Assembly (NCBI RefSeq): GCF_052065755.1
Contig: NZ_JBQHTK010000010.1
Span: 1 to 64,000, forward strand
Direction of reading: 5' to 3'
From: Allocoprococcus sp004560705
GTDB lineage: Bacteria; Bacillota; Clostridia; Lachnospirales; Lachnospiraceae
Length of the DNA: 64,000 bases
Part shown: positions 51,462 to 61,056 of the stretch, piece by piece
How the letters are laid out: each line of letters starts with the position of its first letter
How positions within the stretch are numbered: the first letter of the stretch is position 1
Translations under genes and position numbers: made by a program
The notes under the pieces: model-generated
Told to the model about the DNA's origin: nothing
The model's input: the letters and a program-made list of their open reading frames with translations, nothing else
Databases searched by the model: none

Positions 51462-52385
51462 TTACTCAGTTCCTCTAAGTTTCGGGTCGAACGCATCGCG
51501 AAGGCCATCACCTAACAGGTTAAGTGCAAGCATTGTTGTACAGATCAAAAATGCCGGAACAACTACCTGATACGGATGAATTCTCAGTTGCGCAATACCA
51601 TCTTTCGCCAGAACACCCCAGCTACAGTTCGGCGGCTTAATACCAAGACCGATATAGCTCAGGAATGCCTCCTGGAAAATTGCTCCCGGAATTGCCATGG
51701 TAAGGTTCGTAATGATAAGTCCCATGATATTCGGCAGAATATGTTTTACAATTATAACAATGTCAGGCACACCAAGAATTCTTGCAGCAGCCACGAAATC
51801 CGATTCACGAAGTTTCAGCACTTCTCCTCGAACGAAACGGCAGCTCCCGATCCATCCTACGCAGCACATCGCAAGGATCAGACAGTGGACACCATTACCA
51901 ATAACAACCATCAGCAGAATCGTAACGATCATGCTCGGAATACCATAAAGTACATCTACGATTCGCTGGATGATCATATCCACTTTTCCTCCATAGAAGC
52001 CGGAGATACCTCCAAGGAGTGAACCTGTACAAGCATTAATAATACTTGCTGCAAACCCAATTGTAAGGGATACCCTTGCACCTTTCCAGGCACGAACCCA
52101 GAGGTCTCGTCCAAGAGAGTCTGTACCAAACCAGTGATTTGCAGAAAAGCTCTGATTCATCTCGGCAACACTTTGTGTTGAAAAATCATATCTGCTCAGC
52201 ATCGGAGCAAAGATTGCCATAAGTACATAAAATCCAATCAAACACAAGGAAAAGAATGCAACCTTATTTTTGCGAATTCGTCTCCACGCATCCTGCCAGT
52301 AACCGATATTCGGACGTGAAATGGACTCCATGCTCTGAATATTTTTACCTACTACTTTAAATTTATCTCTTGTTATCTCTGCCAT
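51462..52385 (-). CDS. oppC: Oligopeptide ABC transporter permease OppC
   Basis: 307 residues. An N-terminal soluble part, then six membrane segments, HWFGTDSLGRDLWVRAWKGARVSL, the typical OppC signature after the first periplasmic loop, and the EAA loop EAFLSYIGLGIKPPNCSWG. Forms the membrane pore with OppB; starts 10 nt after it. Confidence 0.95.
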   Translation of the reverse strand: MAEITRDKFKVVGKNIQSMESISRPNIGYWQDAWRRIRKNKVAFFSLCLIGFYVLMAIFAPMLSRYDFSTQSVAEMNQSFSANHWFGTDSLGRDLWVRAWKGARVSLTIGFAASIINACTGSLLGGISGFYGGKVDMIIQRIVDVLYGIPSMIVTILLMVVIGNGVHCLILAMCCVGWIGSCRFVRGEVLKLRESDFVAAARILGVPDIVIIVKHILPNIMGLIITNLTMAIPGAIFQEAFLSYIGLGIKPPNCSWGVLAKDGIAQLRIHPYQVVVPAFLICTTMLALNLLGDGLRDAFDPKLRGTE

Positions 52386-52395
52386 TTCCTGTCAC

Positions 52396-53322
52396 CTACC
52401 TTTTTTTACCGCTGAGACGAATTCTCGGATCAACGATACCATACAGAATATCTACTACTAAAATAGCGATAATCAAGAATGCTCCATAGAAGATCGTCAT
52501 TCCAAGCACAAGTGTATAGTCATTCATATTGATACTGTCTACATAATGTTTTCCCATTCCAGGAATTGCAAATAAGGCTTCGATTACGAAAGTACCGGTA
52601 AGTACAGAGGCAACTGTCGGTCCCATAATCGTAATAATCGGAGTAATCGCATTTCTGATCTGATGTTTTATCGTAATTCGTAAATCAGAAAGCCCTTTTG
52701 CCTTAGCTGTCTTTGTGTAATCAGACGTAACAACTTCCAGCATACTCGAACGCATTAAACGAGATACAGAAGCCAGCGTATAGAATCCAACAGCAATCGA
52801 TGGAAGAATCGTGTGTTTAAAGCTTGTATACTGCGCAACCGGAAGAATCTTCCATTTGATTCCGAAGAAATACTGCAATACAGATCCCATAATAAAGTCC
52901 GGCATAGATGTACCGATAATCGCAATCAAAATACAGAAAAAGTCAAGCTTTTTCCCACGATTCAGCGCTGCAATTATTCCAAGGATCAGTCCGAAGAACA
53001 ATGCAAAGCAAAGGGAACGGATACCAAGGTCTGCAGAATACGGGAAAGATTCCGCAATAATCTGATTAACAGTTCTTCCTTCATACTTCATGGAATATCC
53101 CAAATCTCCGTGAAGTACATTCTTCATATAAGTTATGTATTGAACCGGCAACGGTTTGTCCATACCATAATACGCTTCCAGATTCGCGCGGATTTCCGGT
53201 GTCATTTTATCACTGGAAAATGGATCACCCGGCATCAAACGTACAAGAACAAACACTACACTTGTCAGAACAAACAATGTGACGATTGCAAGTAAAACTC
53301 GCTTTGCAATATATTTTGCCAT
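52396..53322 (-). CDS. oppB: Oligopeptide ABC transporter permease OppB
   Basis: 308 residues, six membrane segments, starting AKYIAKRVLLAIVTLFVLT, with the OppB marks RLMPGDPF and AIPGMGKHYVDSINMNDYTLV. Upstream is a 183-nt spacer from oppA with three strong hairpins. Confidence 0.95.
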   Translation of the reverse strand: MAKYIAKRVLLAIVTLFVLTSVVFVLVRLMPGDPFSSDKMTPEIRANLEAYYGMDKPLPVQYITYMKNVLHGDLGYSMKYEGRTVNQIIAESFPYSADLGIRSLCFALFFGLILGIIAALNRGKKLDFFCILIAIIGTSMPDFIMGSVLQYFFGIKWKILPVAQYTSFKHTILPSIAVGFYTLASVSRLMRSSMLEVVTSDYTKTAKAKGLSDLRITIKHQIRNAITPIITIMGPTVASVLTGTFVIEALFAIPGMGKHYVDSINMNDYTLVLGMTIFYGAFLIIAILVVDILYGIVDPRIRLSGKKR

Positions 53323-53352
53323 TTGTGCTTCTCCTTTCTTCAGCCCGTTTCC

Positions 53353-53408
53353 TTAACGGTTTTGATTATCCCACACCACATGCCCCTCCGGATAATCAAA
53401 ACCGTTAA
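53353..53408 (-). other. Long stem-loop in the oppA-oppB spacer
   Basis: TTAACGGTTTTGATTATCC (53353-53371) is perfectly complementary to 53390-53408: 19 bp around an 18-nt loop. It is unlikely to terminate (no T-run). A neighbouring hairpin at about 53411-53440 (AGGGAAA / TTTCCCT) adds a second stem. Such stems often shield the oppA mRNA 3' end after processing. Confidence 0.7.
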
Positions 53409-53454
53409 AGAGGAAGGGAAACTATACTTTTTCCCTCCCAACAAGTTTTATTAC

Positions 53455-53489
53455 TTAGTCAGAGAGGACAAACTGTCCTCTCTGACTAA
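53455..53489 (-). terminator. Stem-loop just after oppA
   Basis: TTAGTCAGAGAGGACA / TGTCCTCTCTGACTAA, 16 bp with a 3-nt loop, 17 nt past the oppA stop. The minus strand lacks a T-run (TAAGTAATAAAAC), so it is a partial terminator or mRNA-stability hairpin that would give more oppA than oppB mRNA. Confidence 0.65.
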
Positions 53490-53505
53490 AATATTATATA
53501 ATATT

Positions 53506-55149
53506 TTATTCTGCAAGATCTGCATATACCAGGTTGAAGTCATATCCTACAAAGTAAACATTGAAGTTTTCAAGCTTCGGATTTACAAGATACTGATCAC
53601 GACGGAGCTGCAGCGGAACAAGTGCTGAATCTGCTCCGAGGAAGATCTGCTCTGCTTCGAACAACATATCCTGTCTCTTTGCAGCGTCAGTCTCAAACTG
53701 AGAAGCTTCCAGCAGTTCATCATATCTAGGATTGTTATATCCTGAATGGTTGTACTGTCCATCGCTGATCCAGAGTTCCAGGTAAGAATAAGCATCTGAG
53801 TAATCCGGTACCCATCCCGTAACTACCATATCATATTCTTTAGTCTGTTCCATTTCAAGTCTCTGTTTGTAAGTAACCTGTTTGATTTCTACTGTGATTC
53901 CAAGGTTCTTCTGGAACTGTTCCTGAAGAACTTCTGCCTGCTTTTTAGCACCTTCTGTATCAGTTGTAAGAAGTTCAAGCTTGATATCTGCTGCATTGCT
54001 TACGCCCAGTTCAGACATAGCTGCTGCAAGATATTCTTTTGCTTTTGCATCATCATTTTCAAGCGGGAATGGTTCATATGGATATCTCTCACCATATGTA
54101 GAATCCGCTGCTGTTACGTTCGGAAGAACAAGTCTCTGTGCCGGTTCGTAAACATCATTATTAACAAGCGTATTGTATTCAGAACGATTGATTGCATAGT
54201 TAAGAGCAAATCTTAAGTTCTTATTTGCAAGAAGCTTGCCTTCACTCTGGTTCAGCATGATGTAATCATCCGCACCTGTGAAGTAGAATTCTGAATCATC
54301 TGCATACTGTTCTGTCATTTCTGTAGGAACAATTGTAATATCAACTTCGCCATTCTCCCACATAGCAACTGCTGTCTTAGCATCAGCGACTGTCTTGATG
54401 CAGATTTCGTCAAGTTTTACACTGTCGGCATCCCAATAATCCGGATTCTTTGTCATAACAAGCTGATCACCATGTTTCCACTCAGTCATCGTGAACGGTC
54501 CATTATATGCTGCTTTTTCAGGATCTGCTGCATATTCTTTTCCATATTTTTCTACAAGGTCTCTTCTTGCTGGTCCAAGTGCACACATAGATGCCATTGA
54601 TTCGAAGTATACCGCCGGATGTTCCAGAGTAATTTCTACAGTCTTGTCATCAAGTGCCTTAACACCCAGTTCTTCAACAGAAACTTCACCATTATTTACA
54701 GCTGCACCGTTTTTCAGGATGTAACCGATAAATGCATAGTCACAAGCTTCTGCCGGATCCATCAATCTCTGCATACCGTAAACATAATCATCTGCAGTTA
54801 CATCCACACCGTCACTCCATTTCAGGCCATCGCGAAGATGGAAGGTGTAAACAAGTCCGTCATCAGAAACTTCCCAGCTTTCTGCTGCGTCTCCTCTCAC
54901 TTCTCCTTCTACATTTCTTGTAAGGCAAGCCAGCATATGGATATTTGCTGATGCGGAAGAAATGGAGTTACTATTCTGCGGATCTGCTGACGGAATGTCT
55001 TCACGCAGAGTATATGTAACTCTTTTCTTACCTGTACCTTCTGTTTCACTGCTGTCATCGGATTTCTTTGATCCAGGTGTACCGCAGCCTGCAAACATGG
55101 TAACTACCATAGCTGCAGAAAGTAATGCTGCTAATAATCTCTTTTTCAT
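53506..55149 (-). CDS. oppA: Oligopeptide-binding lipoprotein OppA
   Basis: 547 residues. Signal peptide with lipobox FAGC (Cys at residue 22) anchors it to the membrane. The mature part has the SBP family 5 pattern: DIPSADPQNSNSISSASANIH, WEVSDDGLVYTFHLRDGLKWSDG, NKNLRFALNYAINRSEY and the C-terminal MLFEAEQIFLGADSALVPL. It captures peptides for OppBCDF. It starts 17 nt after the pepP-like gene, so they are in one operon. Confidence 0.95.
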   Translation of the reverse strand: MKKRLLAALLSAAMVVTMFAGCGTPGSKKSDDSSETEGTGKKRVTYTLREDIPSADPQNSNSISSASANIHMLACLTRNVEGEVRGDAAESWEVSDDGLVYTFHLRDGLKWSDGVDVTADDYVYGMQRLMDPAEACDYAFIGYILKNGAAVNNGEVSVEELGVKALDDKTVEITLEHPAVYFESMASMCALGPARRDLVEKYGKEYAADPEKAAYNGPFTMTEWKHGDQLVMTKNPDYWDADSVKLDEICIKTVADAKTAVAMWENGEVDITIVPTEMTEQYADDSEFYFTGADDYIMLNQSEGKLLANKNLRFALNYAINRSEYNTLVNNDVYEPAQRLVLPNVTAADSTYGERYPYEPFPLENDDAKAKEYLAAAMSELGVSNAADIKLELLTTDTEGAKKQAEVLQEQFQKNLGITVEIKQVTYKQRLEMEQTKEYDMVVTGWVPDYSDAYSYLELWISDGQYNHSGYNNPRYDELLEASQFETDAAKRQDMLFEAEQIFLGADSALVPLQLRRDQYLVNPKLENFNVYFVGYDFNLVYADLAE

Positions 55150-55166
55150 AACTTTTCCTCCTTCAT

Positions 55167-56240
55167 TTAAAGTTCTATTAGCTCATGTGTAGCACTTATC
55201 AGGTTTTCATATCCGTCTTTTGTGACAATACCCTGATCTTCGATCCGGACACCGCCCCAGCCTGGAATATAAAGTCCTGGTTCTACCGTCATCACGCTGT
55301 TCTCCGGAAGAATATTCCCACAATTTGCTCCAATATTCGGAAGCTCATGTACGAACAGCCCTACTCCATGACCGATTCCCGTATAGTGATACTGGAAATA
55401 TTCGGTCCCTTCAATTGCTTTGAGTGACGCTTCATAACAGGATGTGCCCGTCACTCCCGCTTTGACAGAAGCTTCTGTTTCTTCTGTCATCCGTCTGCAG
55501 AGATTGTATACTTCTTTTTGTTTTTCATCCGCTTTCCCTACAACAACGGTTCTTGTCATATCTGACAAATATCCTTTGTACTGGCATCCATAATCCATCA
55601 ATACAAAGTCGCCATATTCGATTGCCTTATTACTCGGAATTCCATGGAGAAGCGATGTTCTCGCTCCTGATATAAGAATTCCTCCGTAAGGCTTGGTATC
55701 AGCTCCTTCCATTACCATGTAATGGGCAAGCTTTGATGCAAGTTCTTTCTCAGTTACACCCACACGCACGTCTTTCAAGATTTTTTCAAATGCTCTGGAT
55801 GCAATATCACATGCCACTGTCAGGTTCTTAATCTCTTCAGGCGTCTTCACCGCACGAAGTTCTTCTATTACGTTAAGAGTGGGAACCAGCTCAACTTTCA
55901 TGGCATCCTGCATGGATTTCCATGCTCCAAATGTGAGATAATCCTGTTCAAATCCTATTCTTTCAACTTTTTCTTCTTCAGCACATAACGCAACTGCTTC
56001 CCCTATGCTGCGGCTCCTTGTGCTTCGCCAATTCCTGATTTCATACTCCGGGCATTCATATGATGCCTGTTCAGTATACCGCGGATCTGTAAGAAAGTAC
56101 TGTTTACTTTTCGTAATAAAAAGAAAAGAATCCTCTCCTGTATATGCACTGACCGCTCTCACGTTAGCCGGCTTCGCCACATAAAAACCATCCAAGCCTT
56201 CCTTCTCCATGTACTCTCTCAGTTGTTCAATCTTACTCAT
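55167..56240 (-). CDS. Xaa-Pro aminopeptidase-like, M24B family
   Basis: 357 residues from the ATG at 56240, after GGGGGATTGCA; the frame is open to 56342 through the leader terminator. Metal ligands: MDYGCQYKGYLSDMTRTVV (two Asp), GIGHGVGLFVHE (His), MTVEPGLYIPGWGGVRIED (two Glu). First gene of the peptide operon, followed by oppABCDF and a second M24 gene. Its leader contains a terminator and alternative stems, so the whole operon may be under attenuation. Confidence 0.93.
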   Translation of the reverse strand: MSKIEQLREYMEKEGLDGFYVAKPANVRAVSAYTGEDSFLFITKSKQYFLTDPRYTEQASYECPEYEIRNWRSTRSRSIGEAVALCAEEEKVERIGFEQDYLTFGAWKSMQDAMKVELVPTLNVIEELRAVKTPEEIKNLTVACDIASRAFEKILKDVRVGVTEKELASKLAHYMVMEGADTKPYGGILISGARTSLLHGIPSNKAIEYGDFVLMDYGCQYKGYLSDMTRTVVVGKADEKQKEVYNLCRRMTEETEASVKAGVTGTSCYEASLKAIEGTEYFQYHYTGIGHGVGLFVHELPNIGANCGNILPENSVMTVEPGLYIPGWGGVRIEDQGIVTKDGYENLISATHELIEL

Positions 56241-56284
56241 TGCAATCCCCCAATTTCTATACCGCATACTAGAACGCAGTCTAT

Positions 56285-56508
56285 TTTGATAATAAAAAAG
56301 CGCCATGATTTTCATCATGACGTCCTTGTCTTCCCAAGTCATAGTTTCACGCTATGACGTCCGCTTATGAAATTGTATTGAAAACCCTTTCTTTCACGCT
56401 TGACTAAGCAGAAGGTTACGTGAAACCGGAAGCCAACCATCTGTTTCTAGTATTGCAGATTCTCATTTATCATTTTCACGAAGATGATTTTTTCTTCATC
56501 AATATGAT
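56285..56508 (-). promoter_or_regulatory. Structured leader with attenuator, unassigned
   Basis: From a consensus promoter to the pepP start is about 268 nt without a gene. In transcript order GTTTCACG (56426-56419) can pair with CGTGAAAG (56398-56391) or CGTGAAAC (56351-56344), mutually exclusive. A small hairpin GTCATAG / CTATGAC (56358-56338) and a palindromic GACGTC at 56356-56361 can pair with a second GACGTC (56319-56324) in the terminator. It does not match T-box, lysine, glycine, SAM or purine riboswitch cores. Ligand unknown. Confidence 0.6.
56301..56322 (-). terminator. Leader terminator ahead of pepP-opp
   Basis: On the minus strand CGTCATGAT / ATCATGGCG (9 bp, 4-nt loop) followed by a TTTTTT run (56294-56299). 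It is 54 nt upstream of the pepP start codon and therefore gates the operon. Confidence 0.88.
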
Positions 56509-56514
56509 TTTTCT

Positions 56515-56543
56515 ATTATATCCTTTATTTCACCTTGTGTCAA
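56515..56543 (-). promoter_or_regulatory. Promoter of the peptide operon
   Basis: Perfect consensus on the minus strand: TTGACA (56538-56543), 17 nt, TATAAT (56515-56520). Such a strong promoter before a terminator is typical of attenuated operons. Confidence 0.92.
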
Positions 56544-56608
56544 GGGAAATATGAATTTTGCTATTTTTTTCACAATATCCTTTTTTACTTTAATCCACTT
56601 AAACTCAA

Positions 56609-57151
56609 CTATTTTCTATGGTATACCCAAAGACTGACCGACTCTTTTTCACCGGTGTTGTATATACAATGACGTTCTCCCTCTTTGATATATGCCGAAT
56701 CCCGCTCATGCAATGTGTATTCTCTTCCTTCGATAATCAAGTTCAGACATCCGGATATCACCGTGCACATTTCGTCACGATTGTGACGATATTCCTTTTT
56801 TTTAGGCGGTTCCCCTGGCTGTATCGTAATATATTCATAAACATAGTCGGAACGTCTGAAATCTGCTATATTAACAACTAAGTTCTCATCCGGATAACTT
56901 GCCTCTGTGAGTTCTTCCTTGCGAATGATTGTTTTCGCCTCACATTCAGACTCAAGAATGTCAACGATACTGATTTCCAGCGATTCACAAATCCTGGCAA
57001 GGTTATCGATTGTAGGAGTCGTCTTATTCTGTTCCAGCATGCTCAGATACCCTACTGACAATCCGGTATACTCCGAAAGGCTTTTAATTGTCATCATCTT
57101 TTTCTTCCTGTTTTCTCTGATTCTCTCCCCAAGATGGCGTATATCCAACAT
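56609..57151 (-). CDS. XRE-cupin transcriptional regulator
   Basis: 180 residues. HTH residues about 8-62 (KMMTIKSLSEYTGLSVGYLS, NKTTPTIDNLARICESLEISI), then a cupin barrel from about 105 (EYITIQPGEPPKKKEYRHNRDEM, CTVISGCLNLIIEG, IKEGERHCIYN). Such proteins sense small molecules such as amino acids, polyamines or short peptides. It is transcribed toward the opp operon 66 nt away from its promoter, so it is a candidate opp regulator. Ribosome site TGAGGTGG. Confidence 0.9.
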   Translation of the reverse strand: MLDIRHLGERIRENRKKKMMTIKSLSEYTGLSVGYLSMLEQNKTTPTIDNLARICESLEISIVDILESECEAKTIIRKEELTEASYPDENLVVNIADFRRSDYVYEYITIQPGEPPKKKEYRHNRDEMCTVISGCLNLIIEGREYTLHERDSAYIKEGERHCIYNTGEKESVSLWVYHRK

Positions 57152-57194
57152 CTTCCCACCTCATTTTTGCAAAGTAATTTTGAATATGTCGTTA

Positions 57195-57223
57195 ATGATA
57201 GCTGATTTTTTTCAAATTTGCAA
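57195..57223 (-). promoter_or_regulatory. Promoter of the XRE-cupin gene
   Basis: TTGCAA (57218-57223), 17 nt, TATCAT (57195-57200) on the minus strand. Confidence 0.72.
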
Positions 57224-57278
57224 TATTAAAATGAAATCTATAAGAATGTATAATAAATTCATAAACCCGAAAATAATA

Positions 57279-57312
57279 ACAGGGCATAGTATTTTCACAT
57301 ACTATCCCCTGT
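57279..57312 (-). terminator. Terminator of the rpoBC operon
   Basis: ACAGGGCATAGTAT (plus strand) pairs with ATACTATCCCCTGT around TTTCAC; the minus strand ends TTATTATTTT. It closes the operon 24 nt after the rpoC stop and so separates it from the str operon. Confidence 0.88.
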
Positions 57313-57335
57313 CAATTTCACATGAAATAATGAGC

Positions 57336-60300
57336 CTATTCTTCTGTTATTTCAGCAAATTCGGTCTCTGTATCCGCAGTTTCTTCGACATTAGCAGCAT
57401 CATTTTCTGCATTTAGTTCTGGTGCTTCAACCATTTCGCCTTCTTCCGCATCATCAAAATCATCGAGAACAATTTCATCTTCCATCGCCAGTTCTGTGTT
57501 CAAACGAACATCCCGATATTTCTTCATACCGGTTCCTGCCGGAATAAGCTTACCGATAAGAACATTTTCCTTAAGGCCGATCAAATGATCCACCTTACCC
57601 TTAATAGCAGCTTCCGTCAGAACTTTCGTTGTCTCCTGGAAGGACGCAGCAGACAAGAAGGACTCGGTAGCAAGCGATGCCTTGGTAATACCAAGCATGA
57701 TCTGTTCACCGGTTGCCGGTTCTTTGCCCTCTGCCTCCAGCTTTTCATTCACGTCGTTGAATTCAAGTACGTCGACCATCGTACCCGGGAGGAACTCTGT
57801 ATCGCCCTTTTCTTCTACTCGAATCTTCTTAAGCATCTGACGCACGATAACCTCGATATGCTTATCATTGATTTCTACACCCTGCAGACGATATACTCTC
57901 TGTACTTCCTGGAGCATATAATCCTGTGCTGCACGAAGTCCCTTAATCTTCAGCAGATCATGCGGATTGATACTACCTTCTGTCAGCTCGTCACCGGCTT
58001 CAAGAACAGCACCATCCATAATCTTAATTCGTGAACCATACGGAATCAAATAAGCTTTCGACTCACCCGTCTCCTGATTCGTCACAATAATCTCACGTTT
58101 CTTCTTTGTATCGTTGATTGTTGCAACACCGCCAAATTCTGTAATGATCGCAAGTCCTTTCGGTTTTCTTGCCTCAAAAAGCTCTTCGACACGAGGAAGA
58201 CCCTGCGTGATATCATCACCGGCCACACCACCGGTATGGAAGGTACGCATGGTAAGCTGGGTACCTGGCTCTCCGATTGACTGAGCCGCAATGATACCGA
58301 CAGCCTCACCAACCTGTACCGGTTCTCCGGTTGCCATGTTGGCTCCATAACATTTTGCGCAGATTCCGATATGTGATTTACAGGTCAGAATCGTACGGAT
58401 CTTCACCTTTTTAAGTGGAGAATTTCCATTTTCATCCACACCGTATTTCATAATCTTCTCTGCACGTTTTGGAGTGATCATATGATTTGCTTTTACAAGC
58501 ACATTTCCATCTTTATCACAAATCGTATAGCAGGAATAACGTCCTGTAATACGTTCCTGAAGACTTTCAATCTCTTCATTTCCATCCATGAATGCATGCA
58601 CATACATACCTGGAATCTCTGCACCTTTTTCTACGCAGTCCACTTCACGGATAATCAGTTCCTGTGAAACATCAACAAGACGTCTGGTCAAATATCCAGA
58701 GTCCGCTGTACGAAGAGCGGTATCTGACAGACCTTTACGCGCTCCATGCGCAGACATGAAGTACTCCAATACGTCCAGACCTTCACGGAAGTTTGACTTA
58801 ATCGGCAACTCGATCGTACGACCGGTTGTATCAGCCATAAGTCCGCGCATACCTGCAAGCTGCTTAATCTGCTTATCTGATCCACGGGCTCCGGAATCGG
58901 CCATCATGAAGATATTATTATATTTATCCAGTCCGGAAAGCAGTGCCTCTGTAAGTTCATCATCCGTTGCTTTCCATGTCTCAACAACTTCTTTATAACG
59001 TTCTTCTTCTGTAATAAGACCACGTTTGAAGTTCTTTGTAATCTTATCTACTGTATCCTGTGCTCTCTGAATCAATTCCGGTTTCTGCGGCGGCACCGTC
59101 ATATCGGAAATGGATACAGTCATCGCTGCTCTTGTAGAGAATTTGTAACCGATTGCTTTTACACTGTCAAGCACTTCAGCAGTCTTTGAAGCTCCGTGTG
59201 TATTAATAACTTTTTCAAGGATCTTTTTGAGCTGTTTTTTGCCGACATGGAAATCCACTTCAAGAAGCAGTTCATTTCCCTCTACTTCACGATCAACAAA
59301 GCCCAGATCCTGCGGAATAATCTCATTGAAAATAAATCTTCCCAATGTTGATTCAACTGTTCCTGTTTTCTCAGTTCCATCCGGAAGAGTCTTGGTAACA
59401 CGAACTTTAATTTTGGAATGAAGTGTAACTACTCCATTCTCATATGCAAGAATCGCTTCGTTAATGCTCTTAAATGCTTTTCCTTCTCCTAATGCTCCCG
59501 GTCTTTCCTGCGTCAGATAATAAATACCAAGGACCATATCCTGTGAAGGAACGGCCACCGGACCACCATCAGACGGTTTCAGCAGGTTATTCGGAGAAAG
59601 GAGGAGGAAACGGCACTCTGCCTGAGCTTCTACGGACAGCGGCAGATGGACAGCCATCTGGTCTCCGTCGAAATCGGCATTAAATGCTGTACAAACAAGC
59701 GGATGAAGCTTGATTGCTTTACCTTCTACAAGAATCGGTTCAAACGCCTGAATACCAAGTCTGTGCAGCGTGGGGGCACGGTTCAGCATAACCGGGTGTT
59801 CCTTGATTACATCTTCCAGTACATCCCACACCTCTGTCTGAAGGCGTTCTACCATCTTTTTCGCATTTTTAATATTATGTGCGGTTCCGTTTGCAACCAG
59901 TTCTTTCATTACAAATGGTTTGAAGAGCTCAATTGCCATTTCTTTCGGAAGACCACACTGGTAAATCTTAAGTTCCGGTCCTACTACGATAACGGAACGT
60001 CCTGAATAGTCAACACGTTTTCCCAGAAGGTTCTGACGGAAACGTCCTGATTTACCTTTCAGCATATCGGAAAGAGACTTCAGCGCACGGTTACCAGGTC
60101 CGGTTACCGGACGTCCGCGGCGTCCGTTGTCGATCAGAGCATCGACTGCTTCCTGAAGCATTCTCTTTTCGTTTCTTACAATAATGTCCGGAGCTCCCAG
60201 CTCAAGGAGTCTCTTAAGACGGTTATTTCTGTTGATAATTCTGCGGTACAGGTCATTCAGATCTGATGTCGCAAAACGACCTCCGTCAAGCTGAACCATC

Positions 60301-61043
60301 GGACGCAGATCCGGCGGAATAACCGGGATTACAGTCATTACCATCCACTCCGGTCTGTTACCGGATTCACGAAATGCCTCAACCACTTCGAGACGTTTTA
60401 CAATTCTTGCACGCTTCTGTCCGGTTGCGCCTTCCAGTCCTGACTGAAGTTCTGCATATTCTTTGTCCAAATCGATTGCTTCCAGTAATTCTTTAATAGA
60501 TTCCGCACCCATACCGACACGGAACTTATTGCCCCATGTTTCTCTCGCTTCCTGATACTCAGCTTCAGAAAGAACCTGCTTGTACTGAAGATCTGTCTCT
60601 CCTTTATCCAGCACGATATAAGAAGCAAAATACAGAACCTTCTCCAGTGTTCTCGGGGACAGATCCAGGATCAGTCCCATCCGGCTCGGAATCCCCTTGA
60701 AATACCAGATATGGGAAACCGGGGCAGCAAGTGCAATGTGCCCCATACGTTCACGACGCACACTTGACTTGGTTACCTCAACCCCACAGCGGTCACAGAC
60801 AACACCTTTGTAGCGGATTTTTTTATATTTTCCACAGTGACATTCCCAGTCTTTGCTCGGTCCGAAAATTCTCTCACAGTACAGACCATCCTTTTCCGGT
60901 TTTAAAGTTCTGTAGTTAATGGTTTCCGGTTTTGTCACTTCACCGTGTGACCATTCCAGAATCTTCTCCGGAGATGCCAGACCAATTTTAATTGCATCGA
61001 ATGTCATCTGCTGAGATGTTGCTTCGTTTTTATTTTCTGTCAT
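57336..61043 (-). CDS. rpoC: DNA-directed RNA polymerase beta' subunit
   Basis: 1235 residues. Zinc site CHCGKYKKIRYKGVVCDRCG (about residues 67-86), catalytic NADFDGDQMAVH with three Asp, second zinc site CKSHIGICAKCYG, and rudder and bridge regions in normal order. The tail is strongly acidic. It follows rpoB by 13 nt and ends in a strong terminator. Confidence 0.98.
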   Translation of the reverse strand: MTENKNEATSQQMTFDAIKIGLASPEKILEWSHGEVTKPETINYRTLKPEKDGLYCERIFGPSKDWECHCGKYKKIRYKGVVCDRCGVEVTKSSVRRERMGHIALAAPVSHIWYFKGIPSRMGLILDLSPRTLEKVLYFASYIVLDKGETDLQYKQVLSEAEYQEARETWGNKFRVGMGAESIKELLEAIDLDKEYAELQSGLEGATGQKRARIVKRLEVVEAFRESGNRPEWMVMTVIPVIPPDLRPMVQLDGGRFATSDLNDLYRRIINRNNRLKRLLELGAPDIIVRNEKRMLQEAVDALIDNGRRGRPVTGPGNRALKSLSDMLKGKSGRFRQNLLGKRVDYSGRSVIVVGPELKIYQCGLPKEMAIELFKPFVMKELVANGTAHNIKNAKKMVERLQTEVWDVLEDVIKEHPVMLNRAPTLHRLGIQAFEPILVEGKAIKLHPLVCTAFNADFDGDQMAVHLPLSVEAQAECRFLLLSPNNLLKPSDGGPVAVPSQDMVLGIYYLTQERPGALGEGKAFKSINEAILAYENGVVTLHSKIKVRVTKTLPDGTEKTGTVESTLGRFIFNEIIPQDLGFVDREVEGNELLLEVDFHVGKKQLKKILEKVINTHGASKTAEVLDSVKAIGYKFSTRAAMTVSISDMTVPPQKPELIQRAQDTVDKITKNFKRGLITEEERYKEVVETWKATDDELTEALLSGLDKYNNIFMMADSGARGSDKQIKQLAGMRGLMADTTGRTIELPIKSNFREGLDVLEYFMSAHGARKGLSDTALRTADSGYLTRRLVDVSQELIIREVDCVEKGAEIPGMYVHAFMDGNEEIESLQERITGRYSCYTICDKDGNVLVKANHMITPKRAEKIMKYGVDENGNSPLKKVKIRTILTCKSHIGICAKCYGANMATGEPVQVGEAVGIIAAQSIGEPGTQLTMRTFHTGGVAGDDITQGLPRVEELFEARKPKGLAIITEFGGVATINDTKKKREIIVTNQETGESKAYLIPYGSRIKIMDGAVLEAGDELTEGSINPHDLLKIKGLRAAQDYMLQEVQRVYRLQGVEINDKHIEVIVRQMLKKIRVEEKGDTEFLPGTMVDVLEFNDVNEKLEAEGKEPATGEQIMLGITKASLATESFLSAASFQETTKVLTEAAIKGKVDHLIGLKENVLIGKLIPAGTGMKKYRDVRLNTELAMEDEIVLDDFDDAEEGEMVEAPELNAENDAANVEETADTETEFAEITEE

Positions 61044-61056
61044 TTCGGCATCCTCC

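Noticed and set aside
56241..56342. N-terminal 34-residue extension of the pepP-like protein
   Set aside because: It would translate through the leader terminator; the ATG at 56240 has a proper ribosome site and gives a family-like N-terminus.
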